Below, piece after piece: positions 1 through 7,224 of a DNA stretch of 11,208 nucleotides. This DNA comes from Rhodospirillales bacterium. Lineage in GTDB: Bacteria > Pseudomonadota > Alphaproteobacteria > ATCC43930 > CGMCC-115725. The notes under the pieces were generated by a model that worked only from the letters and a program-made list of their open reading frames with translations, searched no databases and was not told the DNA's origin. The stretch is from the NCBI GenBank assembly GCA_015654725.1, contig JAATGI010000375.1, positions 1 through 11,208 on the forward strand, read 5' to 3'. A program made the translations under genes and the position numbers. Every line of letters starts with the position of its first letter. Position 1 is the stretch's first letter.

Positions 1-570
1 CCAGCGCGCTCGCCCCTCGCCGATAACGGCGCCGCCCTGTTCAAGCGCGGCCGGCTGGTGCACCGGCTGTTGCAGGCGCTGCCGGATGTGCCGCCCGCCG
101 GGCGCGAGGCGGCGGCGCGGCGCTATCTGGCGCTCGCGGTTCACGATTTAGGCCGGGAAGAGCAGGAATCGATCCTGGCCGAGACCCTGGCGGTACTCGA
201 AAGGTCCGATTTTGTCCCTCTCTTTGGCCCCGATTCGAAGGCCGAGGTGCCGCTGGTGGCGGTGCTGGGCGAGCGCGCGATTTCGGGCCAGATCGACCGG
301 CTGGTGGTGTTGCCCGACCGGGTTTTGATCGTCGATTACAAGACCTTGCGGCCGTCGCCGCGGACGCCGGAGGACACGCCGCTGGCCTATCTCCGGCAAC
401 TCGCCGCCTATCGCGCCGCCATCGCCGCGATCTATCCCGGCCGCGGCATCGAGGCCGCCTTGCTCTGGACCGAGGGGCCAGCGCTGATGGCCATTCCCGG
501 CGCGCTCTTGGATTTGCACGCGCCGGAAGCGAGGGGCAGGGCTGCCGGGAACGCAAACACGACGCCTTGA
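1..570 (+). CDS. addA: AddA helicase-nuclease, C-terminal part (partial, 5' end outside window)
   Basis: This is the last 189 residues of the double-strand-break repair helicase-nuclease AddA, which with AddB resects DNA ends for RecA-dependent recombination. The reading frame is open from base 1, so the gene enters from the left; there is no reason to place a start inside the window. What is visible is the RecB-type PD-(D/E)XK nuclease domain. A Gly-Arg-Leu-Val-His-Arg motif lies around residues 17–22 of the fragment (His21), followed by GQIDR (Asp99), the VDYKT catalytic motif (Asp112, Lys114) and a QLAAY motif at 133–137. Known AddA proteins end shortly after this domain, as here. The helicase motifs would lie upstream of the window. 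trxA follows after 49 bases on the same strand, an arrangement common in Alphaproteobacteria. The assignment to AddA rather than another RecB-family nuclease rests on motif pattern plus neighbourhood. Confidence 0.9.
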   Translation, partial: PARSPLADNGAALFKRGRLVHRLLQALPDVPPAGREAAARRYLALAVHDLGREEQESILAETLAVLERSDFVPLFGPDSKAEVPLVAVLGERAISGQIDRLVVLPDRVLIVDYKTLRPSPRTPEDTPLAYLRQLAAYRAAIAAIYPGRGIEAALLWTEGPALMAIPGALLDLHAPEARGRAAGNANTTP

Positions 571-596
571 CGCTGATTCCGACCCTCCCCTAATCT
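567..596 (+). promoter_or_regulatory. Possible trxA promoter
   Basis: TTGACG (567–572) overlaps the addA stop codon. An 18-base spacer separates it from TAATCT (591–596), which matches the −10 consensus at three positions. Transcription would begin near 603, just ahead of the trxA ribosome-binding site AAGGAG (609–614), giving a very short leader. The −35 is good and the −10 weak, so this is only a candidate. Read-through from addA could also express trxA. Confidence 0.35.
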
Positions 597-619
597 TTGA
601 CCTCAAATAAGGAGCAGCC

Positions 620-946
620 ATGAGCGCCAATACCACCAAAGTCAGCGACGGTTCGTTCAGCGACGATGTGCTTAAGGCGCCGGGGCCGGTGCTGGTGGAT
701 TTCTGGGCGGAATGGTGCGGCCCTTGCAAGATGATCGCGCCGTCGCTCGACGAGATCGCGACCTCGTTGCAGGGCAAGCTCACGATCGCCAAGCTCAATA
801 TCGACGAGAATCCGCAAACCCCGATGAAATATGGTGTGCGCGGCATTCCCACCCTGATCATGTTCAAGAACGGCCAGGTCGCGGGGATCAAGATCGGCGC
901 CCTGCCCAAGAGCAAATTGGAGGAATGGGTCAAGTCGGTGATGTAG
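620..946 (+). CDS. trxA: Thioredoxin
   Basis: A 108-residue cytoplasmic thioredoxin, the general protein disulfide reductant recharged by thioredoxin reductase. The redox-active site WCGPC lies at residues 32–36, inside the classical DFWAEWCGPCK stretch with its buried Asp27. The cis-proline loop RGIPTL follows with Pro77. Length and single-domain layout match the standard TrxA family, and there is no signal peptide, so it is not a periplasmic Dsb-type protein. The ATG at 620 is supported by a strong AAGGAG ribosome-binding site at 609–614, five bases upstream. It is the last gene on the + strand and converges on folC with only 36 bases between stop codons. It follows addA, as in many alphaproteobacterial genomes. 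Confidence 0.97.
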   Translation: MSANTTKVSDGSFSDDVLKAPGPVLVDFWAEWCGPCKMIAPSLDEIATSLQGKLTIAKLNIDENPQTPMKYGVRGIPTLIMFKNGQVAGIKIGALPKSKLEEWVKSVM

Positions 947-976
947 TTTTTTCGACCCACGCTCGCAGCCGCCGCG

Positions 977-999
977 CCAACCCTACTCGCGCGGGTTGG
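977..999. terminator. Possible bidirectional terminator hairpin between trxA and folC
   Basis: CCAACCC (977–983) and GGGTTGG (993–999) form a perfect 7-bp stem with a 9-base loop at the point where the convergent trxA and folC genes meet. The right arm lies inside the last codons of folC. Neither side has a convincing T-run immediately after the stem, so it is not a canonical Rho-independent terminator. The position between convergent genes is the main argument for a role. Confidence 0.3.
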
Positions 1000-2287
1000 G
1001 TTGGTTCTCCTCCAAGACCTTTCCCGCCAGATAAAGCGAGCCGCAAATCAGGACGCGGCCCGGCGTGCCGGTCGCGGCGCGTTCGATGGCTTCGGCGATG
1101 CTGACCGCAGGTTCAGCCGCGATACCTGCGGCGCGCGCGGCTTCGGCGGCGTTTTCGGCGCTGCGCGTCGCCGGTTCGCCCGGAACCGCGATCGTGACGG
1201 CGCCGCCGACATAAGGCGCGAGCGACGCCAAGAAAGCTTCGGCGTCGTGGGTTTCGAGCATGCCGAAGACCAGCTTCAAGGGCCGGTCCCGCCAAGCCCG
1301 CGCGGTCATGGCGAGTGCCACGCCGCCGGCCTGATTATGGCCGCCATCGAGCCATAGCTCCCAGCCTTGGGGTAGCAAATCGACGAGCGCGCCGCGCGCG
1401 AGATGTTCGAGCCGCGCCGGCCATTCCACCCGGCGCATGCCGTCGGCGAGCCCTTGCGGCGAAATCTCGAAGCCTCCCCGATCGAGGCAGGCGATGGCGG
1501 TGCTGGCGTTGTCGTATTGATGGCGGCCCAAAAGGGCCGGCGGCGGAAGATCGAGCCGCCAGCGCGAGCTTTCATAGCGCAAGCCGGTATCGCTCGGTCC
1601 CGCGCGCCATTCACGGCTGAAACGAAACAGCGGCGCGCCGATTTCCTCGGCCCGCGCGGCCAAGACCGCTTCGGCTTCGGGACTTTGCGGCGCCAGCACC
1701 GCCGGCACGCCGGGCTTGAAAATGCCCGCTTTCTCGAAGGCGATCTTCGCCACCGTATCGCCGAGGAAATGCTGATGATCGAGCGACACCGGCGTGATCG
1801 CGGTGACGCGCGGCGCGGCGAAGACATTGCTGGCATCGAATCGCCCGCCGAGTCCGGTTTCGATCAAGGTGACATCCGCCGGCGCGCGCGCGAAGGCGAG
1901 AAACGCCGCCGCCGTGGTGATCTCGAAATAGGTGATGCTCTGGCCGGCATTGACGCGCTCGCATTCTTCGAGAAGCGCGCTCAACGCCGCGTCATCGATC
2001 AAGGTGCCGGCGATGCGGATGCGCTCGTTGAAGCGGATAAGATGCGGCTTGGAAAACACATTCACGCGTTGCCCCGCCGCTTCGAGACAGGCGCGCAGGA
2101 ACGCGAGCGTCGAGCCTTTGCCGTTGGTGCCCGCGACATGGATGATGTTCGGCATCGCGTCTTGCGGTTCGCCGAGCGACTTTAGAAGCCGCTGCATACG
2201 GTCGAGCGAGAGGTCGATCAGTTTGGGGTGAAGGCCGAGCAGCCGCGCCAAGATCGCGTCGACCGCCGCCTCGCTGTCGTGGCTCAC
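983..2287 (-). CDS. folC: Bifunctional dihydrofolate synthase / folylpolyglutamate synthase
   Basis: A 434-residue Mur-ligase-family enzyme that adds glutamate to dihydropteroate (making dihydrofolate) and extends the polyglutamate tail of folates, using ATP in the cytoplasm. The P-loop HVAGTNGKGST is at residues 50–60, followed by SKPHLIRFNERI at 79–90 and ETGLGGRFDASN at 143–154. The DHQHFLGDT segment at 170–178 leads to KIAFEKAGIFK, which holds the family's modified lysine (Lys186). The C-terminal half has the usual ligand-binding domain, including the DGGHN motif. The start is GTG at 2287. Its first bases overlap the accD stop (GTGA), which suggests translational coupling, and no better start is apparent upstream. 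It is the terminal gene of the − strand operon. Whether it has both activities or only one cannot be read from sequence. Confidence 0.96.
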   Translation of the reverse strand: MSHDSEAAVDAILARLLGLHPKLIDLSLDRMQRLLKSLGEPQDAMPNIIHVAGTNGKGSTLAFLRACLEAAGQRVNVFSKPHLIRFNERIRIAGTLIDDAALSALLEECERVNAGQSITYFEITTAAAFLAFARAPADVTLIETGLGGRFDASNVFAAPRVTAITPVSLDHQHFLGDTVAKIAFEKAGIFKPGVPAVLAPQSPEAEAVLAARAEEIGAPLFRFSREWRAGPSDTGLRYESSRWRLDLPPPALLGRHQYDNASTAIACLDRGGFEISPQGLADGMRRVEWPARLEHLARGALVDLLPQGWELWLDGGHNQAGGVALAMTARAWRDRPLKLVFGMLETHDAEAFLASLAPYVGGAVTIAVPGEPATRSAENAAEAARAAGIAAEPAVSIAEAIERAATGTPGRVLICGSLYLAGKVLEENQPNPRE

Positions 2288-3192
2288 GGCGCGCCCGATT
2301 CGGTCCGCGCCGGCAGCGCCACGATGTCGGCCCTCAGTTCGCCGGGCCGGCGCAGCAGGCCGACGATGCGCGCCAGCGTCTCCTTCAGTTGGCGGCGATC
2401 CACCACGAGATCGATCATGCCGTGTTCGAGGAGATACTCCGCGCGCTGGAAGCCTTCGGGTAATTTTTCGCGGATCGTCTCCTCGATGACGCGCGCGCCG
2501 GCGAAGCCGATCACCGCGCCGGGTTCCGCGAGCGTGATGTCGCCGAGCATGGCAAAGGAGGCGGAAACACCGCCGGTGGTGGGATCGGTCAGCAGCACGA
2601 TATAGGGAAGCCGCGCGGCCTTCACCGTTTCGACCGCGATTGTCGTGCGCGGCATCTGCATCAGCGATAGAATTCCTTCCTGCATGCGGGCGCCGCCCGA
2701 GGCGGGAATCACGATCAGCGCCGCCTCCTGCAACACGGCGAGCCGCGCCGCCGCCAGCAAGCCCTCGCCGACCGCGATCCCCATCGAGCCGCCCATGAAG
2801 GCGAAATCGAACACCGCGATCACGGCATTGAAGCCGCCCATCGTGCCATGCGCGACGGTCAGCGCGTCGCCGCCATGGCTAACTGCCTGCGCCTCCCTCA
2901 AGCGGTCGGCATAGCGTTTGCGGTCGCGAAAGCGCAGCGGATCGGAAACGGTCTTGGGCAACTCGATGATCTGGTAATGGCCGCCATCGAACAACATGGC
3001 GAGCCGCTTCTCCGGCGCCATCCGCAAATGGTGGCCGCAATTGGCGCAGACGAAAAGATTGGCGTCGAGATCGCGATGGAACAGGAGCTGACCGCAGCGC
3101 GGACATTTGGTCCAGAGATTGTCCGGCACCTCTTTTCTGTTGGTGACGACGGCCCTGATCTTGGGCAGAACGAAATTGCTGATCCAGCTCAT
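2284..3192 (-). CDS. accD: Acetyl-CoA carboxylase carboxyltransferase subunit beta
   Basis: A 302-residue beta subunit of the carboxyltransferase that, with AccA, moves the carboxyl group from carboxybiotin-BCCP to acetyl-CoA, giving malonyl-CoA for fatty-acid synthesis. The N-terminal four-cysteine zinc ribbon is intact (Cys30, Cys33, Cys49, Cys52). The crotonase-fold carboxyltransferase core follows, with SGGARMQEG at 165–173 and DPTTGGVSAS at 203–212, and the AVIGFAGARVIEET stretch at 226–239. Length is typical. Its ATG overlaps the trpA stop as ATGA, and its own stop overlaps the folC start as GTGA, so it sits translationally coupled in the middle of the operon. trpA–accD–folC order is common in proteobacteria. 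accA is not in the window. Confidence 0.97.
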   Translation of the reverse strand: MSWISNFVLPKIRAVVTNRKEVPDNLWTKCPRCGQLLFHRDLDANLFVCANCGHHLRMAPEKRLAMLFDGGHYQIIELPKTVSDPLRFRDRKRYADRLREAQAVSHGGDALTVAHGTMGGFNAVIAVFDFAFMGGSMGIAVGEGLLAAARLAVLQEAALIVIPASGGARMQEGILSLMQMPRTTIAVETVKAARLPYIVLLTDPTTGGVSASFAMLGDITLAEPGAVIGFAGARVIEETIREKLPEGFQRAEYLLEHGMIDLVVDRRQLKETLARIVGLLRRPGELRADIVALPARTESGAP

Positions 3193-4006
3193 CGCGCGGC
3201 CCTAACGCCTTTCGCCAGCGCCGCGACATCGGCCAGGACCGCTTCGATGAGGCCTGGCTTGGCGTGGCCGTGCTCGTCGAGATTGGCGGCGAGGCGATCG
3301 ACCAACGCCGAGCCGACCACCACGGCATCGGCAACGCGCGCCACCTTGGCCGCCTGATCCGGCGTCTTGATGCCGAAGCCAACGGCGATCGGCAGATCGG
3401 TATGATGTTTCAGTCGCGCGACCGCCTTGGCGACGCTGTCGCTGGCGGCGGAGCGCGTGCCGGTGATGCCAGTGATGGCGACGTAATAGAGAAAGCCCGA
3501 GATATTCGCGAGCACCGTGGGCAAGCGTTTGTCGTCGGTTGTCGGCGTGGCGAGGCGGATAAAATCAATGCCCGCATCGCGCGCCGGCAGGCACAATTCG
3601 TCGTCATGCTCGGGCGGCAGATCGACGATGATGAGGCCATCGACGCCCGCCGTCTTGGCGTTGGCGAGAAACGGCGTCGCGCCGTAACGGTAGATCGGAT
3701 TGTAATAGCCCATAAGCACCACCGGCGTCGCCGCATCGCGCGCGCGAAAATCGCGCACGATGGCGAGCGTTTTTTCGAGAGTCATGCCGGCGCGCAAGGC
3801 CCGCGATCCCGCCGCCTGTATCGAAGGCCCGTCGGCCATCGGATCGGAAAACGGCATGCCGATCTCGATCAGATCGGCGCCCGCTTGCGGCAGCCCCGAC
3901 AAGAGTTTGGCGAAGGTGGCGGCATCGGGATCGCCGCAAGTGAGATAGGGCACCAACGCCGCCCGCCCTTCGCGCTTCAAGACGGCAAAGCGATCGGCGA
4001 TACGGC

Positions 4007-4010
<4 letters not shown>
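3189..4010 (-). CDS. trpA: Tryptophan synthase alpha subunit
   Basis: A 273-residue TIM-barrel subunit that cleaves indole-3-glycerol phosphate to indole and glyceraldehyde-3-phosphate, channelling indole to TrpB in the alpha2-beta2 complex. The catalytic pair is present in LIEIGMPFSDPMADGP: Glu49 and Asp60, at the same numbering as the well-studied Salmonella enzyme. The PYLTCGDP segment (21–28) and the glycine-rich phosphate-binding loops (AVGFGIKTP, VVVGSALVD) are also intact. The start is GTG at 4010, overlapping the trpB stop as GTGA; the stop overlaps the accD ATG. Coupling to trpB would favour balanced synthesis of the two subunits. No leader peptide or attenuator is seen in front of the trp genes, which fits their position inside a mixed housekeeping operon. 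Confidence 0.97.
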
Positions 4011-5218
<1,208 letters not shown>

Positions 5219-5229
5219 AACAGCGGACT

Positions 5230-5877
5230 TTACAGGGATCGCGCCTTATCGAGAAACGCCGTGATTTTCGCCGGGTCCTTGAGTCCAGGCCGGGCTTCGA
5301 CGCCGGACGAGACATCGATGGCGGCGGCGTGGGTGAGACGCACCGCCTCGCGCAGGTTCTCGGCGTTGAGGCCGCCCGACAGCATCCAGGGCAGGGGCCA
5401 GTCTCTCTCGCCCAGCAATTGCCAATCGAAGGCCAGGCCGTTGCCGCCGGGAAGCGCGCCGGCGAAATTCTCCGGCGGCTTGGCGTCGAACAGCAGCCGG
5501 TCGGCGGCGGCGAAATAGTCCGTGGCGGCATCGAGATCGGCGCGCGACGCGATCTTGATCGCCTTCATCACCGGCAGGGCGAATTTTTTTCGTGCCGCGG
5601 CGACGCGGGCCGGGCTTTCGCCGCCGTGAAATTGCAGCATGTCGAGCGCGGCTCCCTTGACCGCTGCCGCGATGGCGTCGTCTTCGGCATCGACGAACAG
5701 CCCGACCTTGGCGATGCCGCGCGGCACCCGCGACGCAAGCGCGGCGGCGCGCTCGGGCGTAACGCAACGCGGGCTTGGCTCATAGAACACGAAGCCGACG
5801 AAAGCCGCGCCGCCGGCGATGGCGGCGGCAATACCCATCTCGTCATTGAGGCCGCAGATTTTCGCGGCGATGCTCAT
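5230..5877 (-). CDS. trpF: Phosphoribosylanthranilate isomerase
   Basis: A 215-residue TIM-barrel enzyme that converts N-(5'-phosphoribosyl)anthranilate into the carboxyphenylamino-deoxyribulose phosphate used by TrpC, the step two before TrpA/TrpB in tryptophan synthesis. The catalytic cysteine is in KICG (Cys8), and the acid-side aspartate is in LLFDAKPP (Asp131). The LQFHG motif is at 81–85. The phosphate-binding segments GGLNAEN (168–174) and DVSSGVE (188–194) are intact. The ATG at 5877 overlaps the lapA stop as ATGA, with an AGGA-like ribosome-binding site inside the lapA 3' end. trpC is not adjacent, and trpF leading trpB–trpA is the usual arrangement in Alphaproteobacteria. Confidence 0.96.
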   Translation of the reverse strand: MSIAAKICGLNDEMGIAAAIAGGAAFVGFVFYEPSPRCVTPERAAALASRVPRGIAKVGLFVDAEDDAIAAAVKGAALDMLQFHGGESPARVAAARKKFALPVMKAIKIASRADLDAATDYFAAADRLLFDAKPPENFAGALPGGNGLAFDWQLLGERDWPLPWMLSGGLNAENLREAVRLTHAAAIDVSSGVEARPGLKDPAKITAFLDKARSL

Positions 5878-6176
5878 CGCCGTTCCTGGGGTTTTTCAAT
5901 GCTCGGCAGCGCGTTGCCGACCTCGCGCTCCAAACGCTCGATGCGGCGGCGCAGCGCCCGGGCCTCGCCGCGGCGCTTGCCGCCATTGATCCAGGCCACG
6001 AATTCGCCGAACAAAAATCCCACCGCCAAGGTTACAAGCACCACGAGATAAAGCGGCGCCTGAACCGAAGGTGGGAGCGGCCAGAAGGTCAGATCGACAG
6101 TGGCCCGGTTCGACACCGCGAATATCACGAGCACCAGCGCCAACAGCGCCGCGACCGACCAGTAAAAGAACCTCAC
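5874..6176 (-). CDS. lapA: LapA-domain (DUF1049) inner-membrane protein
   Basis: A 100-residue membrane protein of the LapA/DUF1049 type. Two hydrophobic segments are clear, about residues 5–22 and 42–64, separated by the family-typical SNRATVDLTFWPL stretch with its Asn and Phe-Trp-Pro-Leu. A charged, probably helical tail from about 68 onward (RGEARALRRRIERLEREVG) looks like a short coiled coil facing the cytoplasm. In E. coli, LapA works with LapB in control of lipopolysaccharide synthesis; in Alphaproteobacteria the role is less certain, so the symbol reflects domain similarity rather than proven function. It starts at GTG 6176, overlapping the ihfB stop as GTGA, and its stop overlaps the trpF ATG. 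ihfB–lapA adjacency is common in proteobacteria, which supports the call. Confidence 0.85.
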   Translation of the reverse strand: MRFFYWSVAALLALVLVIFAVSNRATVDLTFWPLPPSVQAPLYLVVLVTLAVGFLFGEFVAWINGGKRRGEARALRRRIERLEREVGNALPSIEKPQERR

Positions 6177-6457
6177 ATCCCCTCGTTGAGCCGCTCGCGC
6201 AACTGCTTCCCGGTCTTGAAGAAGGGAATGTGCTTCGCCTCGACCTCGACGCCGTCGCCGGTTCGCGGGTTGCGGCCCGATCGCGCATCGCGCTTTTTCA
6301 CCGAAAAGGCCCCGAACCCGCGCAGTTCGACGCGGTCGCCCCGCGCCAAGGCCGCCGTGATCTCGTCGAAGATCGCGGTGACGATGCGCTCGACATCGCG
6401 CTGATAGAGATGCGGATTATGTTCCGCCAGGTGCTGGATGAGTTCCGATTTGGTCAT
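6173..6457 (-). CDS. ihfB: Integration host factor subunit beta
   Basis: A 94-residue HU/IHF-family DNA-bending protein, which pairs with IhfA to bend DNA at specific sites in transcription, recombination and replication. It begins MTKSELI, as IHF-beta proteins do. The DNA-binding arm carries RNPRTG (62–67) with the intercalating Pro64, preceded by RGFGAFSVKKR and followed by HIPFFKTGKQLRERLN. I chose ATG 6457 because known family members start at MTKSEL; a longer frame from TTG at 6496 would add 13 unrelated residues. The ribosome-binding site is weak. It heads the seven-gene − strand operon. In many proteobacteria ihfB directly follows rpsA; here about 4.1 kb of other genes separate them, so it needs its own promoter or read-through from the membrane-protein gene 54 bases upstream. 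Confidence 0.95.
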   Translation of the reverse strand: MTKSELIQHLAEHNPHLYQRDVERIVTAIFDEITAALARGDRVELRGFGAFSVKKRDARSGRNPRTGDGVEVEAKHIPFFKTGKQLRERLNEGM

Positions 6458-6486
6458 GATCGAGGCGTTCGGGCCGGCGCATCGGG

Positions 6487-6515
6487 AGCCTGCCAAACCC
6501 TTGATCCAGCGTCAA
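6487..6515 (-). promoter_or_regulatory. Weak candidate promoter for ihfB operon
   Basis: On the − strand, TTGACG (6515–6510) overlaps the stop codon of the upstream membrane-protein gene. A 17-base spacer leads to CAGGCT (6492–6487), a poor −10 box. The −35 is the only clear signal in the 54 bases ahead of ihfB. The position is right for a promoter that serves ihfB through folC, but the −10 is unconvincing. Confidence 0.25.
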
Positions 6516-7084
6516 GAATGGACGGGACGGGGCGCCAGGCCGAAACTCACGAGCCAATAGCGAAAAATACCCAGCCCCACCAGCCAGCCGGCGTCGGACA
6601 AAGCGAGCTTGCCGACGATCAGCGGGGTGAAATTCTCGCTGCCGCCGAGCAAAAGCGCGGTCAATATCAGCACGATCTCATAGGCCGCGAAGGCGCCGAT
6701 AAACGCAGTGGGCAAACGTCGCCATAAGGCCTGGCGCCGCGCCATCCAGAAGCTCGCGGCGGCGGCCAGGGTCGCGGCCAAGGCGGCGAGGCCGATGGCA
6801 ACACCCCAAGCGAAGGTGATTCCGTCGGGCGGATAGCCGAGCACGCCAAAGCCCAAAAGCTGGTTAGCGGCCCAAATCGCCAGCGTCATGCCGAAGGCGC
6901 GGCGCCAGGGCAAAGTTCCCGCCGTCAGCACCGCGAAGGCGGCGAACGGCGTCACGCAGGCGAAGGTGAAGCTGGAGCCGATAGCGGCGGCAAGCAAAAG
7001 CACGTGCCAGGCCAACTCGGCGCGGTCGCCGGTCGCGGGCCCGGATTCCGGCGCGGCCATGGGAAACATTTCTCGCAGCGACAT
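6512..7084 (-). CDS. Uncharacterised polytopic membrane protein linked to BtuB
   Basis: A 190-residue protein I do not recognise as a named family. A short hydrophilic N-terminus (about 1–23) precedes five or six hydrophobic segments: roughly 24–56 (one long or two short helices), 63–83, 90–114, 124–147 and 165–184. Positively charged patches (RR at 61–62; RR at 116–117 and 122–123) mark likely cytoplasmic loops. Conspicuous motifs are FACVTPFAAF (its only cysteine, Cys43) and NQLLGFGVLGYP (74–85). ATG 7084 was chosen because GAGGAG lies eight bases upstream; a GTG at 7228 would add 48 Arg/Pro-rich residues that do not look like protein. It follows btuB on the same strand. By size, topology and B12-riboswitch context it could be a BtuM-like solitary S-component or a cobalt/cobinamide transporter, but this is inference. 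Confidence 0.75.
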   Translation of the reverse strand: MSLREMFPMAAPESGPATGDRAELAWHVLLLAAAIGSSFTFACVTPFAAFAVLTAGTLPWRRAFGMTLAIWAANQLLGFGVLGYPPDGITFAWGVAIGLAALAATLAAAASFWMARRQALWRRLPTAFIGAFAAYEIVLILTALLLGGSENFTPLIVGKLALSDAGWLVGLGIFRYWLVSFGLAPRPVHS

Positions 7085-7147
7085 GCTCTGATGCTCCTCG
7101 CGAATACGGCCGGCCCGGGGACGGCGCGGCAGGGCCGAGTAGCGCAT

Positions 7148-7177
7148 AGTATAGCGCGCCCAAGGCCGCCGGCCCAA
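7148..7177 (-). promoter_or_regulatory. Possible promoter ahead of the membrane-protein gene
   Basis: On the − strand TTGGGC (7177–7172), an 18-base spacer and TATACT (7153–7148) resemble a sigma-70 promoter. The −10 matches five of six consensus bases; the −35 only three. It lies in the 140-base gap between btuB and the 190-residue membrane-protein gene and would give a leader of about 55–60 bases. If real, that gene could be expressed independently of the B12 riboswitch upstream of btuB. Confidence 0.35.
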
Positions 7178-7224
7178 GTCCCGCCGCCGCGGCTGACGGC
7201 CGCCGGGGCAATAATCGATCCATC

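Noticed and set aside
148..960. 270-codon − strand frame across addA and trxA
   Set aside because: It runs antisense through the AddA nuclease domain and thioredoxin, whose motifs are clear on the + strand.
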